Assembly: GCF_000688415.1 (NCBI RefSeq)
Contig: NZ_JIAH01000007.1
Span: 124,001-188,000, forward strand
DNA: 64,000 nt
Source of the DNA: Corynebacterium pseudodiphtheriticum DSM 44287
GTDB taxonomy: Bacteria; Actinomycetota; Actinomycetes; Mycobacteriales; Mycobacteriaceae
Direction of reading: 5' to 3'
Positions 36,649-45,682 of the stretch are shown piece by piece; within the stretch, counting starts at the first letter, position 1; every line of letters begins with the position of its first letter. Below the pieces are notes generated by a model. The model was not told the DNA's origin and did not search any database. It worked only from the letters and a program-made list of their open reading frames with translations. The position numbers were made by a program, and so were the translations under genes.

Positions 36649-37622
36649 AAAAAGATTTCGGATTACACAAACGCCCTCCATGGCAAGAGAATATCGTGGC
36701 TTACGGCTATTTTGCAGGATGGTCCCTAGTGCGGCGTTTGCCTTTATGGTTAACACGCAGGATCTTTGAAAAAATTGCCGACGCGGTTAGCAGAAATGGT
36801 AAAGGTCCTGAACAGCTACGGAAGAATCTGACCCGTGTCGTCGGACCTGAAAATGTGACTAGACAATTGGTACGCGACTCAATACGAAGCTACTTCCGTT
36901 ATTGGTTAGAAGCCTTCCGGCTTCCTACTATGCAGTACGAACACAACCTGCCGCAACGGCTCGCTGCAGGTGTATCTGGGCGTTCTGCTTTTGACGCCGC
37001 GCTAAGTCGCGGGCGTGGAGTAGTGCTCGCGCTGCCGCACACCGGCAATTGGGATATGGCTGGTGCGTTTGTTGTCGCCCATTACGGACAATTTGCTACA
37101 GTTGCCGAGCGAGTTAAACCTGAATCTTTGTTTGACGCTTTCGTAGAATATCGCAACTCGATTGGGTTTGATGTCATCCCTCTCACTGGTGGGGATAAAC
37201 CCCCGTTTCCGTACCTTAAACAAGTGCTTAATGACGGTGGGGTAGTTGCGCTATTATGCGAGCGTGACCTGAAGAATACCGGAGCGATTGTTGATTTCTT
37301 CGGCGAACCTGCTTCCATGGCGGCGGGACCAGCTGCTCTTGCCAGAGAGACCGGAGCTACCTTGTTTGCTGTGCACTCGTGGTACCAAGGAATTGACGAT
37401 GGTGCATCGCCGAATTGGGGCCTAGCGGCCACTCACGAAATTGAGGTCAGTGATGTGCAATCGACAACTCAGCGTCTAGCCGATGCATTCGCTGAGAATA
37501 TCGCGAAAACTCCGCAAGATTGGCATATGCTGCAGCCCGTGTGGTTGCGAGACCTCGATCCGGAGCGGATGAGCCAACAACAACTCGATGCTTTGCGCGC
37601 GCATACCCAGGAAGAAAAATAG
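36645..37622 (+). CDS. patA: phosphatidylinositol-mannoside acyltransferase
   Basis: A 325-residue LpxL/HtrB-family acyltransferase, probably membrane-associated at the cytoplasmic face. The catalytic motif is HTGNWD (Hx4D) within ALPHTGNWDMAG (near residue 130), followed by LCERDL. In mycobacteria PatA acylates the 6-position of the mannose of PIM2/PIM1. The operon order pgsA-patA-pimA is conserved. I start it at the ATG of the ATGA overlap with the pgsA stop. Confidence 0.88.
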   Translation: MKKDFGLHKRPPWQENIVAYGYFAGWSLVRRLPLWLTRRIFEKIADAVSRNGKGPEQLRKNLTRVVGPENVTRQLVRDSIRSYFRYWLEAFRLPTMQYEHNLPQRLAAGVSGRSAFDAALSRGRGVVLALPHTGNWDMAGAFVVAHYGQFATVAERVKPESLFDAFVEYRNSIGFDVIPLTGGDKPPFPYLKQVLNDGGVVALLCERDLKNTGAIVDFFGEPASMAAGPAALARETGATLFAVHSWYQGIDDGASPNWGLAATHEIEVSDVQSTTQRLADAFAENIAKTPQDWHMLQPVWLRDLDPERMSQQQLDALRAHTQEEK

Positions 37623-37633
37623 GTCGATTCACG

Positions 37634-38731
37634 ATGCGCATTGGAATAGTCTGTCCATACTCTTTTGATGAACCGGGCGGGGTGCAGGCTCATATCTATG
37701 ACCTTGCGACAATACTGATTACTCGTGGACACACCGTTCGTGTCCTTGGTCCAGCTGCTGAAGAAACCGACGTTCCTGATTTTGTTGTTAAGGGCGGTGG
37801 ATCGTTTCCCATCCGATATAACGGCTCAGTTGCGCGTTTGTCCTTTGGTCTACACGTTCGTCGAACCGTAAAAAGATTTCTTCGTGAAGGACAGTTTGAT
37901 GTTCTACACATCCATGAACCGAATTCACCGAGTTATTCGATGGCGGTTCTGCGGATGGCGCAGGGGCCGATAGTCGCTACTTATCATGCCTCAGCGGAGT
38001 CTTCTTTGCTCTTGAATATTTTTAAGCCGATTTTGCGGCCAGTTTTGGACAAGGTTCGAGCGGGTATTGCAGTGTCGGAAATGGCGCGTCGCTGGCAAGT
38101 TGAACAACTCGGTGGTGACCCGGTGCTGATTCCGAATGGCGTCGATACTTCAGTCTATGCCCAACACCGTGTTCCGTTAGAAGAGAAAACCGCACCGGTT
38201 GAGATCGTGTTTCTCGGACGCTTAGACGAATCGCGTAAAGGTCTGGACGTGCTATTAGAAGCCCTGCACCAGCTCGACCGAGACGTGCGGGTGACGATCA
38301 TGGGCGGAGGACGCAAGCGCGAACTGCCGGGGATAGATTTCGTCGGGCGGGTGAGTGATGCTGAAAAGGCCGCGATTTTGGGTCGTGCTGATATTTACGT
38401 CGCACCCAATTTAGGGGGCGAAAGCTTCGGAATCGTGTTAGTCGAAGCGATGGCGGCAGGATGTGCCGTCGTTGCTAGTGACCTTGAGGCTTTTGAAGTT
38501 GTATGCGATGCAGCGAACGAATCACCCGCAGGGGTATTGTTCCGGACCGGTGATAGCGCTGACCTCATGCGGGTATTGCGAATGCTTGTTGATAATTTCG
38601 AGCATAGAAGGCGTTTAGTGGAAGCAGGGATCAAGCGTGCACACAACTTTGATTGGGAATCCGTCGCAACGCAGGTAGAAACGGTGTATGAAACCGTAGT
38701 CAACGGTACGAAGGTGCGATACGGCAAATGA
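37634..38731 (+). CDS. pimA: phosphatidylinositol alpha-mannosyltransferase PimA
   Basis: A 365-residue GT4 (GT-B fold) enzyme that transfers mannose from GDP-mannose to phosphatidylinositol, the first step of PIM synthesis at the inner face of the membrane. It shows IGIVCPYSFDEPGGVQAHI at the N terminus, IHEPNSPSYS in the acceptor lobe, and the donor-binding EX7E in ESFGIVLVEAMAAG (near residue 260). The ATG at 37634 is 12 bases after the patA stop. The frame is open upstream into patA, but only this start gives the canonical N terminus. Confidence 0.94.
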   Translation: MRIGIVCPYSFDEPGGVQAHIYDLATILITRGHTVRVLGPAAEETDVPDFVVKGGGSFPIRYNGSVARLSFGLHVRRTVKRFLREGQFDVLHIHEPNSPSYSMAVLRMAQGPIVATYHASAESSLLLNIFKPILRPVLDKVRAGIAVSEMARRWQVEQLGGDPVLIPNGVDTSVYAQHRVPLEEKTAPVEIVFLGRLDESRKGLDVLLEALHQLDRDVRVTIMGGGRKRELPGIDFVGRVSDAEKAAILGRADIYVAPNLGGESFGIVLVEAMAAGCAVVASDLEAFEVVCDAANESPAGVLFRTGDSADLMRVLRMLVDNFEHRRRLVEAGIKRAHNFDWESVATQVETVYETVVNGTKVRYGK

Positions 38732-39252
38732 TGTTTGATCTTGCTCTCGCGTTGCTATTGATTTGTGTCGTTAGTGCATTATTATGGATTTATTTTACTG
38801 CTCAGCGCCTACATCGCTTGCACATCCGACTCGATGCGGCACTGCAATCATTGCAAGCAGCACTTGATCGTAGAGTGGCTGTGGTTGCTGTTGTGAGTAC
38901 CCATTTGGCTCCCCAAGCTAGGGAAGTGGAATCGATTCGTCTCGCGCACGGCAATTTGGCTCCGAGAGAAGGTGCAGAACGGGAACTATCCGCCAGGGTC
39001 AACAAAGAGTTTGTGGCGGACAAAGCTGTCGATGATTCTGCAACCGGCAGCCTTGTTGCCCACGAACTCAGTTCCCATTATGCGGAGCTGGTTGATGCGG
39101 ATGTACGCGTTGAGCTTGCACATAGGTTTTACAACGAAGCAGTTGCGAGCACACGTGGCTTAAGGTTGCGCCCGCTGGTAAGAAATTTCCGCTTGGGTGG
39201 TAGAGCACCGCTACCAGATTTCTTTCAATATACTTCGTATTTGAGCTCTTAA
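38728..39252 (+). CDS. LemA-like single-pass membrane protein
   Basis: A 174-residue protein. An N-terminal membrane helix (residues ~4-23) is followed by a helical region RLHRLHIRLDAALQSLQAALDRR and a late RFYNEAVASTRGLRLRPLV, which together resemble the LemA four-helix fold. The tail ends without further domains. The equivalent place in mycobacteria (Rv2609c) encodes a similar N-terminal region fused to a Nudix hydrolase; no Nudix box is present here. It overlaps pimA by the ATGA arrangement and so belongs to the PIM operon. Function unknown. Confidence 0.68.
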   Translation: MMFDLALALLLICVVSALLWIYFTAQRLHRLHIRLDAALQSLQAALDRRVAVVAVVSTHLAPQAREVESIRLAHGNLAPREGAERELSARVNKEFVADKAVDDSATGSLVAHELSSHYAELVDADVRVELAHRFYNEAVASTRGLRLRPLVRNFRLGGRAPLPDFFQYTSYLSS

Positions 39253-39307
39253 GCGTCGCAATTTTCTTTCCGTTCTGGGGCATTGCACTGTATTGGTTTT
39301 CGTACGG

Positions 39308-39784
39308 TTATTCGTTGATGATGTCTTCTACCGATACTGGTGGTCCTAAAAGCAGTAGAAGACTGAATATGGTCGTTACCACTACTAACACCACAACGAT
39401 ACTGCGGGCTGGGTAGCGAACGGTTTGGTATAAAACCCAGTCAAAAATCCCTTCTGGATGAGTCTCTGTTTCAGTATTTCGGAACCGCCAACCGCCTTCG
39501 AGGTGGCCTTGCTTTTCTGCCCAACGAGCAAACGGCCATGCGGCGAACGGTATGACTGATACCAACAAACCAGTGAGGCCCAGGATGGGAGTCCATCGAT
39601 TATTGACCCAGATCAGTGTCGTCATTACCACGAAGCATAAGAATCCAAAGCCGTGGATGCTACCGGTGATGGGAACGACAGAATCAGTGGTGTCAGAGTA
39701 TTTTAGGGTCATACCCAAGAGCAATAGCGCCCAGGTGATCGTTTCCAAGATCGCCGCGGTTCGGTGGAGTTTTTGTGGAGTCAT
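39308..39784 (-). CDS. DUF3817 membrane protein
   Basis: A 158-residue protein with four hydrophobic segments. It begins with the family pattern LHRTAAILETITWALLLLGM and has GSIHGFGFLCFVV in the second helix; the last helix lies near the C terminus. DUF3817 proteins are small actinobacterial and firmicute membrane proteins of unknown function. The region between helices 3 and 4 is polar and Glu/Thr-rich. A TAGAGT hexamer 7 bases before the ATG suggests a leaderless transcript. It converges on the LemA-like gene, with 55 bases between the stops. Confidence 0.8.
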   Translation of the reverse strand: MTPQKLHRTAAILETITWALLLLGMTLKYSDTTDSVVPITGSIHGFGFLCFVVMTTLIWVNNRWTPILGLTGLLVSVIPFAAWPFARWAEKQGHLEGGWRFRNTETETHPEGIFDWVLYQTVRYPARSIVVVLVVVTTIFSLLLLLGPPVSVEDIINE

Positions 39785-39791
39785 GATCGTA

Positions 39792-39797
39792 ACTCTA
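39792..39797 (-). promoter_or_regulatory. -10 hexamer of a probable leaderless DUF3817 mRNA
   Basis: TAGAGT on the minus strand, 7 bases before the ATG at 39784, with no ribosome site between. Confidence 0.45.
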
Positions 39798-39870
39798 GTT
39801 CTTCAACAATTTGTGAGTATATGACACACGGAGCTTAGTTTAGGGGCAGAGTAAAACTTCACGATAGTCG

Positions 39871-39876
39871 TATAAT
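39871..39876 (+). promoter_or_regulatory. consensus TATAAT -10 of the unrecognised small gene
   Basis: TATAAT, 37 bases before the ATG at 39914. An 8-bp inverted repeat, AGCTTAGT at 39832-39839 and ACTAAGCT at 39884-39891, flanks it. There is no good -35 hexamer. Confidence 0.5.
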
Positions 39877-39913
39877 CTTTATCACTAAGCTAACGGTGAA
39901 TGAGTGGAGCGCT

Positions 39914-40222
39914 ATGGCAGCGAAATTAAGCGAGGTAAGTCGTGTTCTGCGTGTGGATGAGATTCCATTATGCCAACGACTAGAAAGTGACTCGAAACCT
40001 CCGGAAAGTTGTTGGCTCCACGCACCTTGGCGCCCGTCAAGGTTGGAACCTACTTATGTCAGACTTGTCGCAATGGTGACGCAGGAAGCAATGGTGCGGA
40101 CCATCGGCAGACTCATTGCTTTGATAGAACCAATTAGCAAACCTAAACGGCCGGTATATATGAGCTTGCAGTGGCACGTATACTTAACGGAGTTAAAGAC
40201 GCTTAGAAACTATGACATTTAG
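39914..40222 (+). CDS. unrecognised 102-residue protein
   Basis: I do not recognise this protein. It has 102 residues, is basic overall, lacks a signal peptide or membrane helix, has two Cys (PLCQRLE and ESCWLHAPW) and a Trp/Pro-rich stretch, and ends with a helix-prone Lys/Arg-rich tail. Evidence that it is real: a consensus TATAAT upstream, GGAG 5 bases before the ATG, no competing gene on the other strand, and a 26-base gap to yebC. The frame is also open from 39896. It may be a lineage-specific corynebacterial gene. Confidence 0.5.
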   Translation: MAAKLSEVSRVLRVDEIPLCQRLESDSKPPESCWLHAPWRPSRLEPTYVRLVAMVTQEAMVRTIGRLIALIEPISKPKRPVYMSLQWHVYLTELKTLRNYDI

Positions 40223-40248
40223 CTGTTGAAGCTGTTGAAAGGAATAAC

Positions 40249-41004
40249 ATGGCAGGCCACTCAAAATGGGCAAACAACAAACACAAAAAGGCTGCCAATG
40301 ATGCCAAACGAGGGAAAGAATTCGCGAAACTCGTTAAGAATATTGAAGTAGCCGCCCGCAACGGTGGCGGTGACCCTGCGGCTAACCCAACGCTTGACGA
40401 CATGATCAAAAAAGCGAAGAAGGCCTCAGTTCCTGCTGACAATATCGAACGTGCACGGAAACGTGGATCCGGGGAAGAAGCTGGAGGCGCGGATTGGCAG
40501 TCCTTGATGTATGAAGGCTACGCGCCAAACGGTGTGGCAATGTTGATTGAATGCCTGACCGACAACAAAAACCGCGCTGCCACCGAGGTGCGTACTGCAA
40601 TGACTAAGAACGGCGGAAACCTGGGTGAGTCCGGATCTGTGGCTTATATGTTTAGCCGGACGGGCTATGTTCTGGTAGATAAAAAGGCTAGCCTGACCGA
40701 AGATGAGCTTTTGCTTGCTGTTTTGGAAGCTGGCGCAGAGGAAGTTAAGGACCAAGGCGAGAAATTCGAGGTTATCTGTCAACCAACGGATGTACCGGCC
40801 GTGCGTAGCGCACTAGAAGAAGCGGGGATCGAAGTTGAGGATTCAGATCAGGATTTTCGAGCATCAGTCGATGTGCCGCTGGATGCCGAAGGTGCTAAGA
40901 AGGTTTTCAAATTGATTGATGCTCTCGAAGATGTAGATGATGTGCAAGACGTCTACACAAATCTAACTGTGTCTGATGAAGTCATGGAAGAGCTTAACTC
41001 TTAA
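40249..41004 (+). CDS. yebC: YebC/TACO1-family protein
   Basis: A 251-residue protein of canonical length. It has the family start [20 protein letters not shown], the conserved [13 protein letters not shown] and [23 protein letters not shown], and [15 protein letters not shown]. YebC proteins are annotated as transcriptional regulators, and recent work in other bacteria links them to relief of ribosome stalling; I cannot choose here. AAAGGA precedes the ATG. It stands directly upstream of ruvC (6 bases), the usual actinobacterial arrangement. Confidence 0.95.
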   Translation: MAGHSKWANNKHKKAANDAKRGKEFAKLVKNIEVAARNGGGDPAANPTLDDMIKKAKKASVPADNIERARKRGSGEEAGGADWQSLMYEGYAPNGVAMLIECLTDNKNRAATEVRTAMTKNGGNLGESGSVAYMFSRTGYVLVDKKASLTEDELLLAVLEAGAEEVKDQGEKFEVICQPTDVPAVRSALEEAGIEVEDSDQDFRASVDVPLDAEGAKKVFKLIDALEDVDDVQDVYTNLTVSDEVMEELNS

Positions 41005-41009
41005 TTCGG

Positions 41010-41549
41010 ATGAATTTGGCAGGGCTACGCGTCATGGGGATTGACCCAGGGCTAACGCGCTGTGGACTATCCGTTGTGCAATCGGGTAAAGGCCGAGCTA
41101 TTTATCCGGTGTCCGTAGGCGTAATTCGTACCCCCAGCGACGCTCCGTTGACTGATCGTCTCCTCCGCATCTCGAACGCCGTAGGAGAATGGATCGATGA
41201 TTATCAGCCGGACGTTGTCGCCATTGAGCGTTTATTTGAGCGCGGCAACGTCTCGACAGTCATGCACACAGCACATGCCGTGGGGGTCTTGATATTGGCA
41301 GCTGCGGAACGTGGACTGCCGGTAGATATGTACACGCCTTCCGAAGTGAAAAAAGCTATTACAGGAAATGGCCGGGCGGATAAAAAGCAAATGACGGCCA
41401 TGGTTAAACGAATTCTGGGCTTGTCTGAAGCCCCAAAACCTGCAGATGCGGCAGACGCCCTCGCCTTGGCTATTTGTCACTGTTGGCGTGCGCCAGCCTT
41501 AGCCCAGAGACGCCAGCTGTTACACAAATCACTAGAGAAAGATTCCTAA
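41010..41549 (+). CDS. ruvC: Holliday junction endodeoxyribonuclease RuvC
   Basis: A 179-residue dimeric resolvase that cuts Holliday junctions symmetrically. Catalytic acidic residues are visible in [12 protein letters not shown] (Asp12), [11 protein letters not shown] (Glu) and [14 protein letters not shown] (Asp pair). The start lies six bases after the yebC stop and has no clear ribosome site, so coupling to yebC is likely. It is followed by ruvA and ruvB, giving a complete branch-migration and resolution set. Confidence 0.95.
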   Translation: MNLAGLRVMGIDPGLTRCGLSVVQSGKGRAIYPVSVGVIRTPSDAPLTDRLLRISNAVGEWIDDYQPDVVAIERLFERGNVSTVMHTAHAVGVLILAAAERGLPVDMYTPSEVKKAITGNGRADKKQMTAMVKRILGLSEAPKPADAADALALAICHCWRAPALAQRRQLLHKSLEKDS

Positions 41550-41556
41550 CCTGACT

Positions 41557-42189
41557 ATGATCGCCTCTTTACGTGGAACAGTAATCGATATTGGCTTGAA
41601 TGCCGCCGTTATAGAGTGCGCGGGTGTCGGTTACCGGGTGATAGCTACACCGAAGACTCTCGCCAGTCTTAACCTGGGTGAACAGACGTCAATTTTGACT
41701 ACGCTTGCGGTCAGAGAAGATTCAATGACGTTGTATGGCTTTAGCGATATCGGTGACCAAGAAATGTTCACCGTATTGCAAACGGTGTCTGGTTTTGGAC
41801 CGAAACTGGCCATGACAGCATTGGCTGTGCTGAACGCCGAAGAACTTGCGATCGCAATTTCCACCGGCGAAGCAAAAACCCTGCAGCGTATCCCGGGAAT
41901 TGGCAAGCGGGTAGCTGAGAGATTAATTGTCGAGCTGAAAGATAAAGTAGCGCAATGGCAACCAGCAGAGGTCGAAGGAACATTGAGCGCTAAGAGCGAT
42001 TCCACTACAGATTTTGCAGAGAATGCCCAGGCGGGGATAGCTGACCACGTTGTGGAAGCGCTGGTTGGATTGGGCTTCAGTGAAAAGCAAGCAGCCGGTG
42101 TTGTGGATCGGGTTCTGAGACAACAACCAGACGCGGATTCGTCGGCTGCGTTACGCGGCGCACTTGCCGAGCTGGGGCCGAAAAAATAA
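41557..42189 (+). CDS. ruvA: Holliday junction branch-migration protein RuvA
   Basis: A 210-residue subunit that binds four-way junctions and positions RuvB. The N-terminal OB domain begins MIASLRGTVIDIG. Two helix-hairpin-helix motifs are seen (FTVLQTVSGFGPKLAMTAL and LQRIPGIGKRVAERLIVEL). The C-terminal domain III, EALVGLGFSEKQA, contacts RuvB. The linker between domains II and III is longer and more acidic than in E. coli, which is common in actinobacteria. It is in the ruvCAB operon, 7 bases after ruvC. Confidence 0.95.
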   Translation: MIASLRGTVIDIGLNAAVIECAGVGYRVIATPKTLASLNLGEQTSILTTLAVREDSMTLYGFSDIGDQEMFTVLQTVSGFGPKLAMTALAVLNAEELAIAISTGEAKTLQRIPGIGKRVAERLIVELKDKVAQWQPAEVEGTLSAKSDSTTDFAENAQAGIADHVVEALVGLGFSEKQAAGVVDRVLRQQPDADSSAALRGALAELGPKK

Positions 42190-42211
42190 TCCGGAAATGA
42201 GCTGGTGAATA

Positions 42212-43333
42212 ATGTCAGATATAGAACGCACAGAATTTGAATTGCCCCAAGGTTTAGCTTCACATAGCGAGATTCATGGCGGTGGCGCTGCGACTTCTGC
42301 AAAGGGCATCCGGTCAAAAGATGCTGCAGTGGACCCGCATCGGCATAGCGGTGAGCAAGACATTGAGCGTTCACTACGCCCGAAGAGCTTGCACGAATTT
42401 ATTGGCCAACCGAAGGTCTGTGAACAGCTCTCGCTTGTGCTCGATGGCGCACGTGGACGGAACGTTACTCCTGACCATGTCTTACTTTCTGGACCGCCGG
42501 GTTTGGGAAAAACTACCATGGCAATGATCATCGCTGGCGAGCTAGGATCCAGCTTACGCATGACCTCTGGTCCTGCGTTAGAACGAGCGGGTGACTTGGC
42601 AGCGATGTTATCGAATCTTATCGAGGGCGATGTGTTGTTCATCGATGAGATACATCGCATGGCACGCTCAGCAGAAGAGATGTTGTACATGGCCATGGAA
42701 GACTTCCGCATTGATGTCATCGTCGGCAAGGGACCGGGTGCGACGTCTATTCCACTAGAAATTCCTCCGTTCACGCTTGTCGGCGCCACAACTCGTGCCG
42801 GAATGCTTACCGGCCCATTGCGAGATCGATTCGGGTTTAATGCCCAAATGGAGTTCTATGACACCGAAGATCTCACAGAGGTGATCGAACGCACCGCAAC
42901 AATATTGCAGGTCGACATTGACCATGACGCTGCAATCGAAATCGGATCACGTTCGCGGGGAACTCCACGTATTGCTAACCGTCTGTTGCGCCGCGTCCGT
43001 GACTACGCTGATGTGCATGGCTCGGGTCGCATTGATTTAGCATCGGCACGAGGAGCTTTAGACGTGTTTGATGTTGATGAACTTGGTTTAGACAGACTCG
43101 ACAGAGCAGTTTTAGACGCCTTGGTCAAAGGGCACGGCGGTGGCCCGGTCGGTGTTAACACACTGGCAGTTGCTGTCGGCGAAGAATCCGCAACTGTCGA
43201 AGAAGTATGTGAGCCCTACTTAGTTCGTGCAGGGCTATTAGCGCGAACTGGCCGTGGAAGGGTAGCTACCGCCCGTGCGTGGCGTCATCTTGGATTGGAA
43301 CCACCAGAAACCGCACTCGGCCAGTACGACTAA
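42212..43333 (+). CDS. ruvB: Holliday junction branch-migration ATPase RuvB
   Basis: A 373-residue AAA+ motor. Walker A is [12 protein letters not shown], Walker [11 protein letters not shown], sensor 1 and the arginine-finger region [18 protein letters not shown], followed by a C-terminal winged helix ([21 protein letters not shown]). It drives branch migration with RuvA. The N terminus is about 50 residues longer than E. coli RuvB and contains a His/Gly/Ala-rich region before the conserved [15 protein letters not shown]. It is the last gene of ruvCAB. Confidence 0.96.
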   Translation: MSDIERTEFELPQGLASHSEIHGGGAATSAKGIRSKDAAVDPHRHSGEQDIERSLRPKSLHEFIGQPKVCEQLSLVLDGARGRNVTPDHVLLSGPPGLGKTTMAMIIAGELGSSLRMTSGPALERAGDLAAMLSNLIEGDVLFIDEIHRMARSAEEMLYMAMEDFRIDVIVGKGPGATSIPLEIPPFTLVGATTRAGMLTGPLRDRFGFNAQMEFYDTEDLTEVIERTATILQVDIDHDAAIEIGSRSRGTPRIANRLLRRVRDYADVHGSGRIDLASARGALDVFDVDELGLDRLDRAVLDALVKGHGGGPVGVNTLAVAVGEESATVEEVCEPYLVRAGLLARTGRGRVATARAWRHLGLEPPETALGQYD

Positions 43334-43471
43334 GTCGTTTCACCATCGAGCGCAGAAATTCGGTGCGGTAACGGCAGGCTCTTGTGTTCGATAACCTCCG
43401 TAGAGGCTGACAATGATCAGCGATCATGGCTAAGTAGCATTGCCTTAACCGTGTCTGGCACACTATGGAGC

Positions 43472-43816
43472 ATGGATATTATTCTGATCATTGCTCTTTT
43501 AGCCTTGTTCCTACTCCCTTCCTTTTTCATGATGCGCAAACAGCGGAAACAGCAAGAAGAGCTACGTAGTTTTCAACAAGCTTTAAACCCTGGTGACCGC
43601 GTGATTTCGGCTGGAGGAATTCACTTGGTGCTGACCGACATCGGTGAAACCACTGTGACTGGAGAACTGGCTCACGGCGTTGAAGTCACTATGGAGAAGA
43701 TCGCGATTCTTCGCCCGGCAGATCAGGTAAGCCCGGCAGATCAGGTAAGCCCGGCAGATAACACCTCGACAGCTAATGGTGCACATCACCCAGAAAATGA
43801 TGAGCGCGACCGTTAA
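43472..43816 (+). CDS. yajC: preprotein translocase accessory subunit YajC
   Basis: A 114-residue single-pass membrane protein. An N-terminal helix (residues ~2-18) precedes the conserved MMRKQRKQQEELRSFQQALNPGD-type sequence and the cytoplasmic small barrel (VISAGGIHLVLTDIGE). The tail includes two and a half copies of the six-residue repeat PADQVS, encoded by an exact 18-base tandem repeat. It associates with SecDF. The ATG at 43472 gives the canonical N terminus; the frame is open 30 codons upstream. It lies 48 bases upstream of secD. Confidence 0.9.
   Translation: MDIILIIALLALFLLPSFFMMRKQRKQQEELRSFQQALNPGDRVISAGGIHLVLTDIGETTVTGELAHGVEVTMEKIAILRPADQVSPADQVSPADNTSTANGAHHPENDERDR
43713..43759 (+). 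repeat. 18-base tandem repeat inside yajC
   Basis: Two exact copies of an 18-base unit at 43713-43730 and 43731-43748, plus 11 bases of a third. Because the unit is a multiple of three, changes in copy number keep the yajC frame. Confidence 0.9.
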
Positions 43817-43864
43817 CTAAAGAAATACCTCATTGGTTCAAATCGTTCTTCAGGAGAGACACCC

Positions 43865-45682
43865 TTGCCGGAATTAACAAATAAGGCCAAACACGTGGGA
43901 AATTCCCGTAGCTGGCCTGTTAAGGCTTTAGCCTGGTTTATCCTCGTCACCGTGGCGTTGTTTTCCCTCATTTTATTTACTGGGGATCGCCAAGCGGCGC
44001 CTCGCTTAGGCATTGACTTACAGGGTGGCACCCGCGTGACGCTGGTGCCACAAGGTGATGAACCAACTCAGGATCAGCTAGACCAAGCGCGCGCGATTTT
44101 GGAACAACGCGTCAACGGCATGGGAGTCTCTGGAGCCCAGGTGGTCGCTGACGGGAACACGCTCGTTATCACTGTGCCGGGCGAAGACACGGCACAGGCC
44201 CGGGCTGTTGGTCAGACTTCTCAGTTGTTGTTCCGTCCGGTTGCCCAACAGCCATCTCCAAACCCAGCAAAATTGGCTGAAATTCTTGGAGATATGGCAA
44301 ATCGGTGGGTGGAATACGATTTAATAGACAAGACGCATGCAGAAGGAACCATCGACCGTATCTATGCGGCTTTCGAAGAACAAGAAGGCCAAAGTGAAGC
44401 AACTGCGGGTGTGAACCTAGCGGAAAAACCTAAAATTACTACGAAACCCAAACCGGAGCCTGCGAACTCCTTAGAACAAGCAGAACGTAGGGAAAAGACT
44501 ACCGAGATGCTGATTGAAGATCGGCAATCAGAAGATCCTACGACGCAAGCAGCCGCTAGCGCACTGATGACCTGTGATGCAGATGTTGACCCGTTGTCTG
44601 GTGCTGATGATCCCGCACGTCCACTAGTTACCTGTGACTATGATCAAGGCCATCCATACTTGCTGCAACCTGCTCCTTTGCTGAATGGCATAACTGACTC
44701 AGACGGACCCCGGCTAACGGGTAACGAGATTGACACTAATAGTCCAATCAATGGTGGTTTCAATCAGCACAGCGGTCAGATGGAAATTTCTTTTGCGTTC
44801 AAAACAGGCTCGGGGCCATCAGGCGCACAAACCTGGGCTGATTTGACGCAAGAATACCTACAACAACAGATCGCGATCACTTTGGACTCGAACGTGATCT
44901 CGGCGCCAGTGATCCAGGGCGTAACTCCCTATGGCTCTACCACGTCAATTACTGGCCAGTTCAGCCAGGAGGAAGCTCAAGAATTAGCCAACAACTTGCG
45001 TTATGGTGCGCTGCCACTTTCCTTCGTTGGTGAAGACGGTACGCCAGGTGGTACTGCGGAAACAGTGCCACCGTCGCTGGGACAAGCTGCACTGAAGGCA
45101 GGATTGATTGCCGGGCTAGTCGGTCTTGCTCTAATCGCAGTTTTTGTTTTCTATTATTACCGACTGCTTGCGCTAATTTCTCTGGTGTCCCTCGCAGCAG
45201 CTGGCTTGATTACGTATGCCGCAATTGTACTTTTGGGGCGCTGGATTGGTTATTCGCTAGATCTTTCGGGAATCGCGGGTCTGATTATCGGTATCGCGAC
45301 AGCAGCCGATTCTTTCGTGGTGCTTTATGAGCGCATTAAAGATGAACTACTGCAAGGGAGAACGTTCCGATCTGCAGCTCCACGAGCATGGGATCGTGCA
45401 AAGCGCACAATTGTCACAGGAAACGTTGTAACGCTCATTGGTTCCGTCGTGGTTTATTTCCTCGCAGTAGGCGACGTCAAAGGCTTTGCATTTACGCTGG
45501 GCATCACAACTGTATTTGATATCGTCGTGTCGTTCTTGGTGACGGCACCATTGATGATCATGGCGGCACGGAAGCCGTTCTGGGCTAAACCACAAGTTAA
45601 TGGACTAGGAAAGGTCTATGACCTCGTCGAAGAGCGGCGTACGGAATCTGAAGAAGCGGGCGAGGAGAAAACCCATGGCTAA
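43865..45682 (+). CDS. secD: protein translocase subunit SecD
   Basis: A 605-residue RND-like membrane protein that uses the proton gradient to complete Sec export. It has one N-terminal helix, the DLQGGTRVTL motif, a large extracytoplasmic domain, then five helices with GLIAGLVGLALI and the conserved AGLIIGIATAADSFVVLYERIKDE. The start is TTG, with AGGAGAG 8 bases upstream. An insertion of roughly 130 residues (DNA about 44250-44650) in the P1 domain is Glu/Lys/Pro-rich and contains two TCD motifs; such insertions are usual in actinobacterial SecD. It overlaps secF by 8 bases. Confidence 0.94.
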   Translation: MPELTNKAKHVGNSRSWPVKALAWFILVTVALFSLILFTGDRQAAPRLGIDLQGGTRVTLVPQGDEPTQDQLDQARAILEQRVNGMGVSGAQVVADGNTLVITVPGEDTAQARAVGQTSQLLFRPVAQQPSPNPAKLAEILGDMANRWVEYDLIDKTHAEGTIDRIYAAFEEQEGQSEATAGVNLAEKPKITTKPKPEPANSLEQAERREKTTEMLIEDRQSEDPTTQAAASALMTCDADVDPLSGADDPARPLVTCDYDQGHPYLLQPAPLLNGITDSDGPRLTGNEIDTNSPINGGFNQHSGQMEISFAFKTGSGPSGAQTWADLTQEYLQQQIAITLDSNVISAPVIQGVTPYGSTTSITGQFSQEEAQELANNLRYGALPLSFVGEDGTPGGTAETVPPSLGQAALKAGLIAGLVGLALIAVFVFYYYRLLALISLVSLAAAGLITYAAIVLLGRWIGYSLDLSGIAGLIIGIATAADSFVVLYERIKDELLQGRTFRSAAPRAWDRAKRTIVTGNVVTLIGSVVVYFLAVGDVKGFAFTLGITTVFDIVVSFLVTAPLMIMAARKPFWAKPQVNGLGKVYDLVEERRTESEEAGEEKTHG

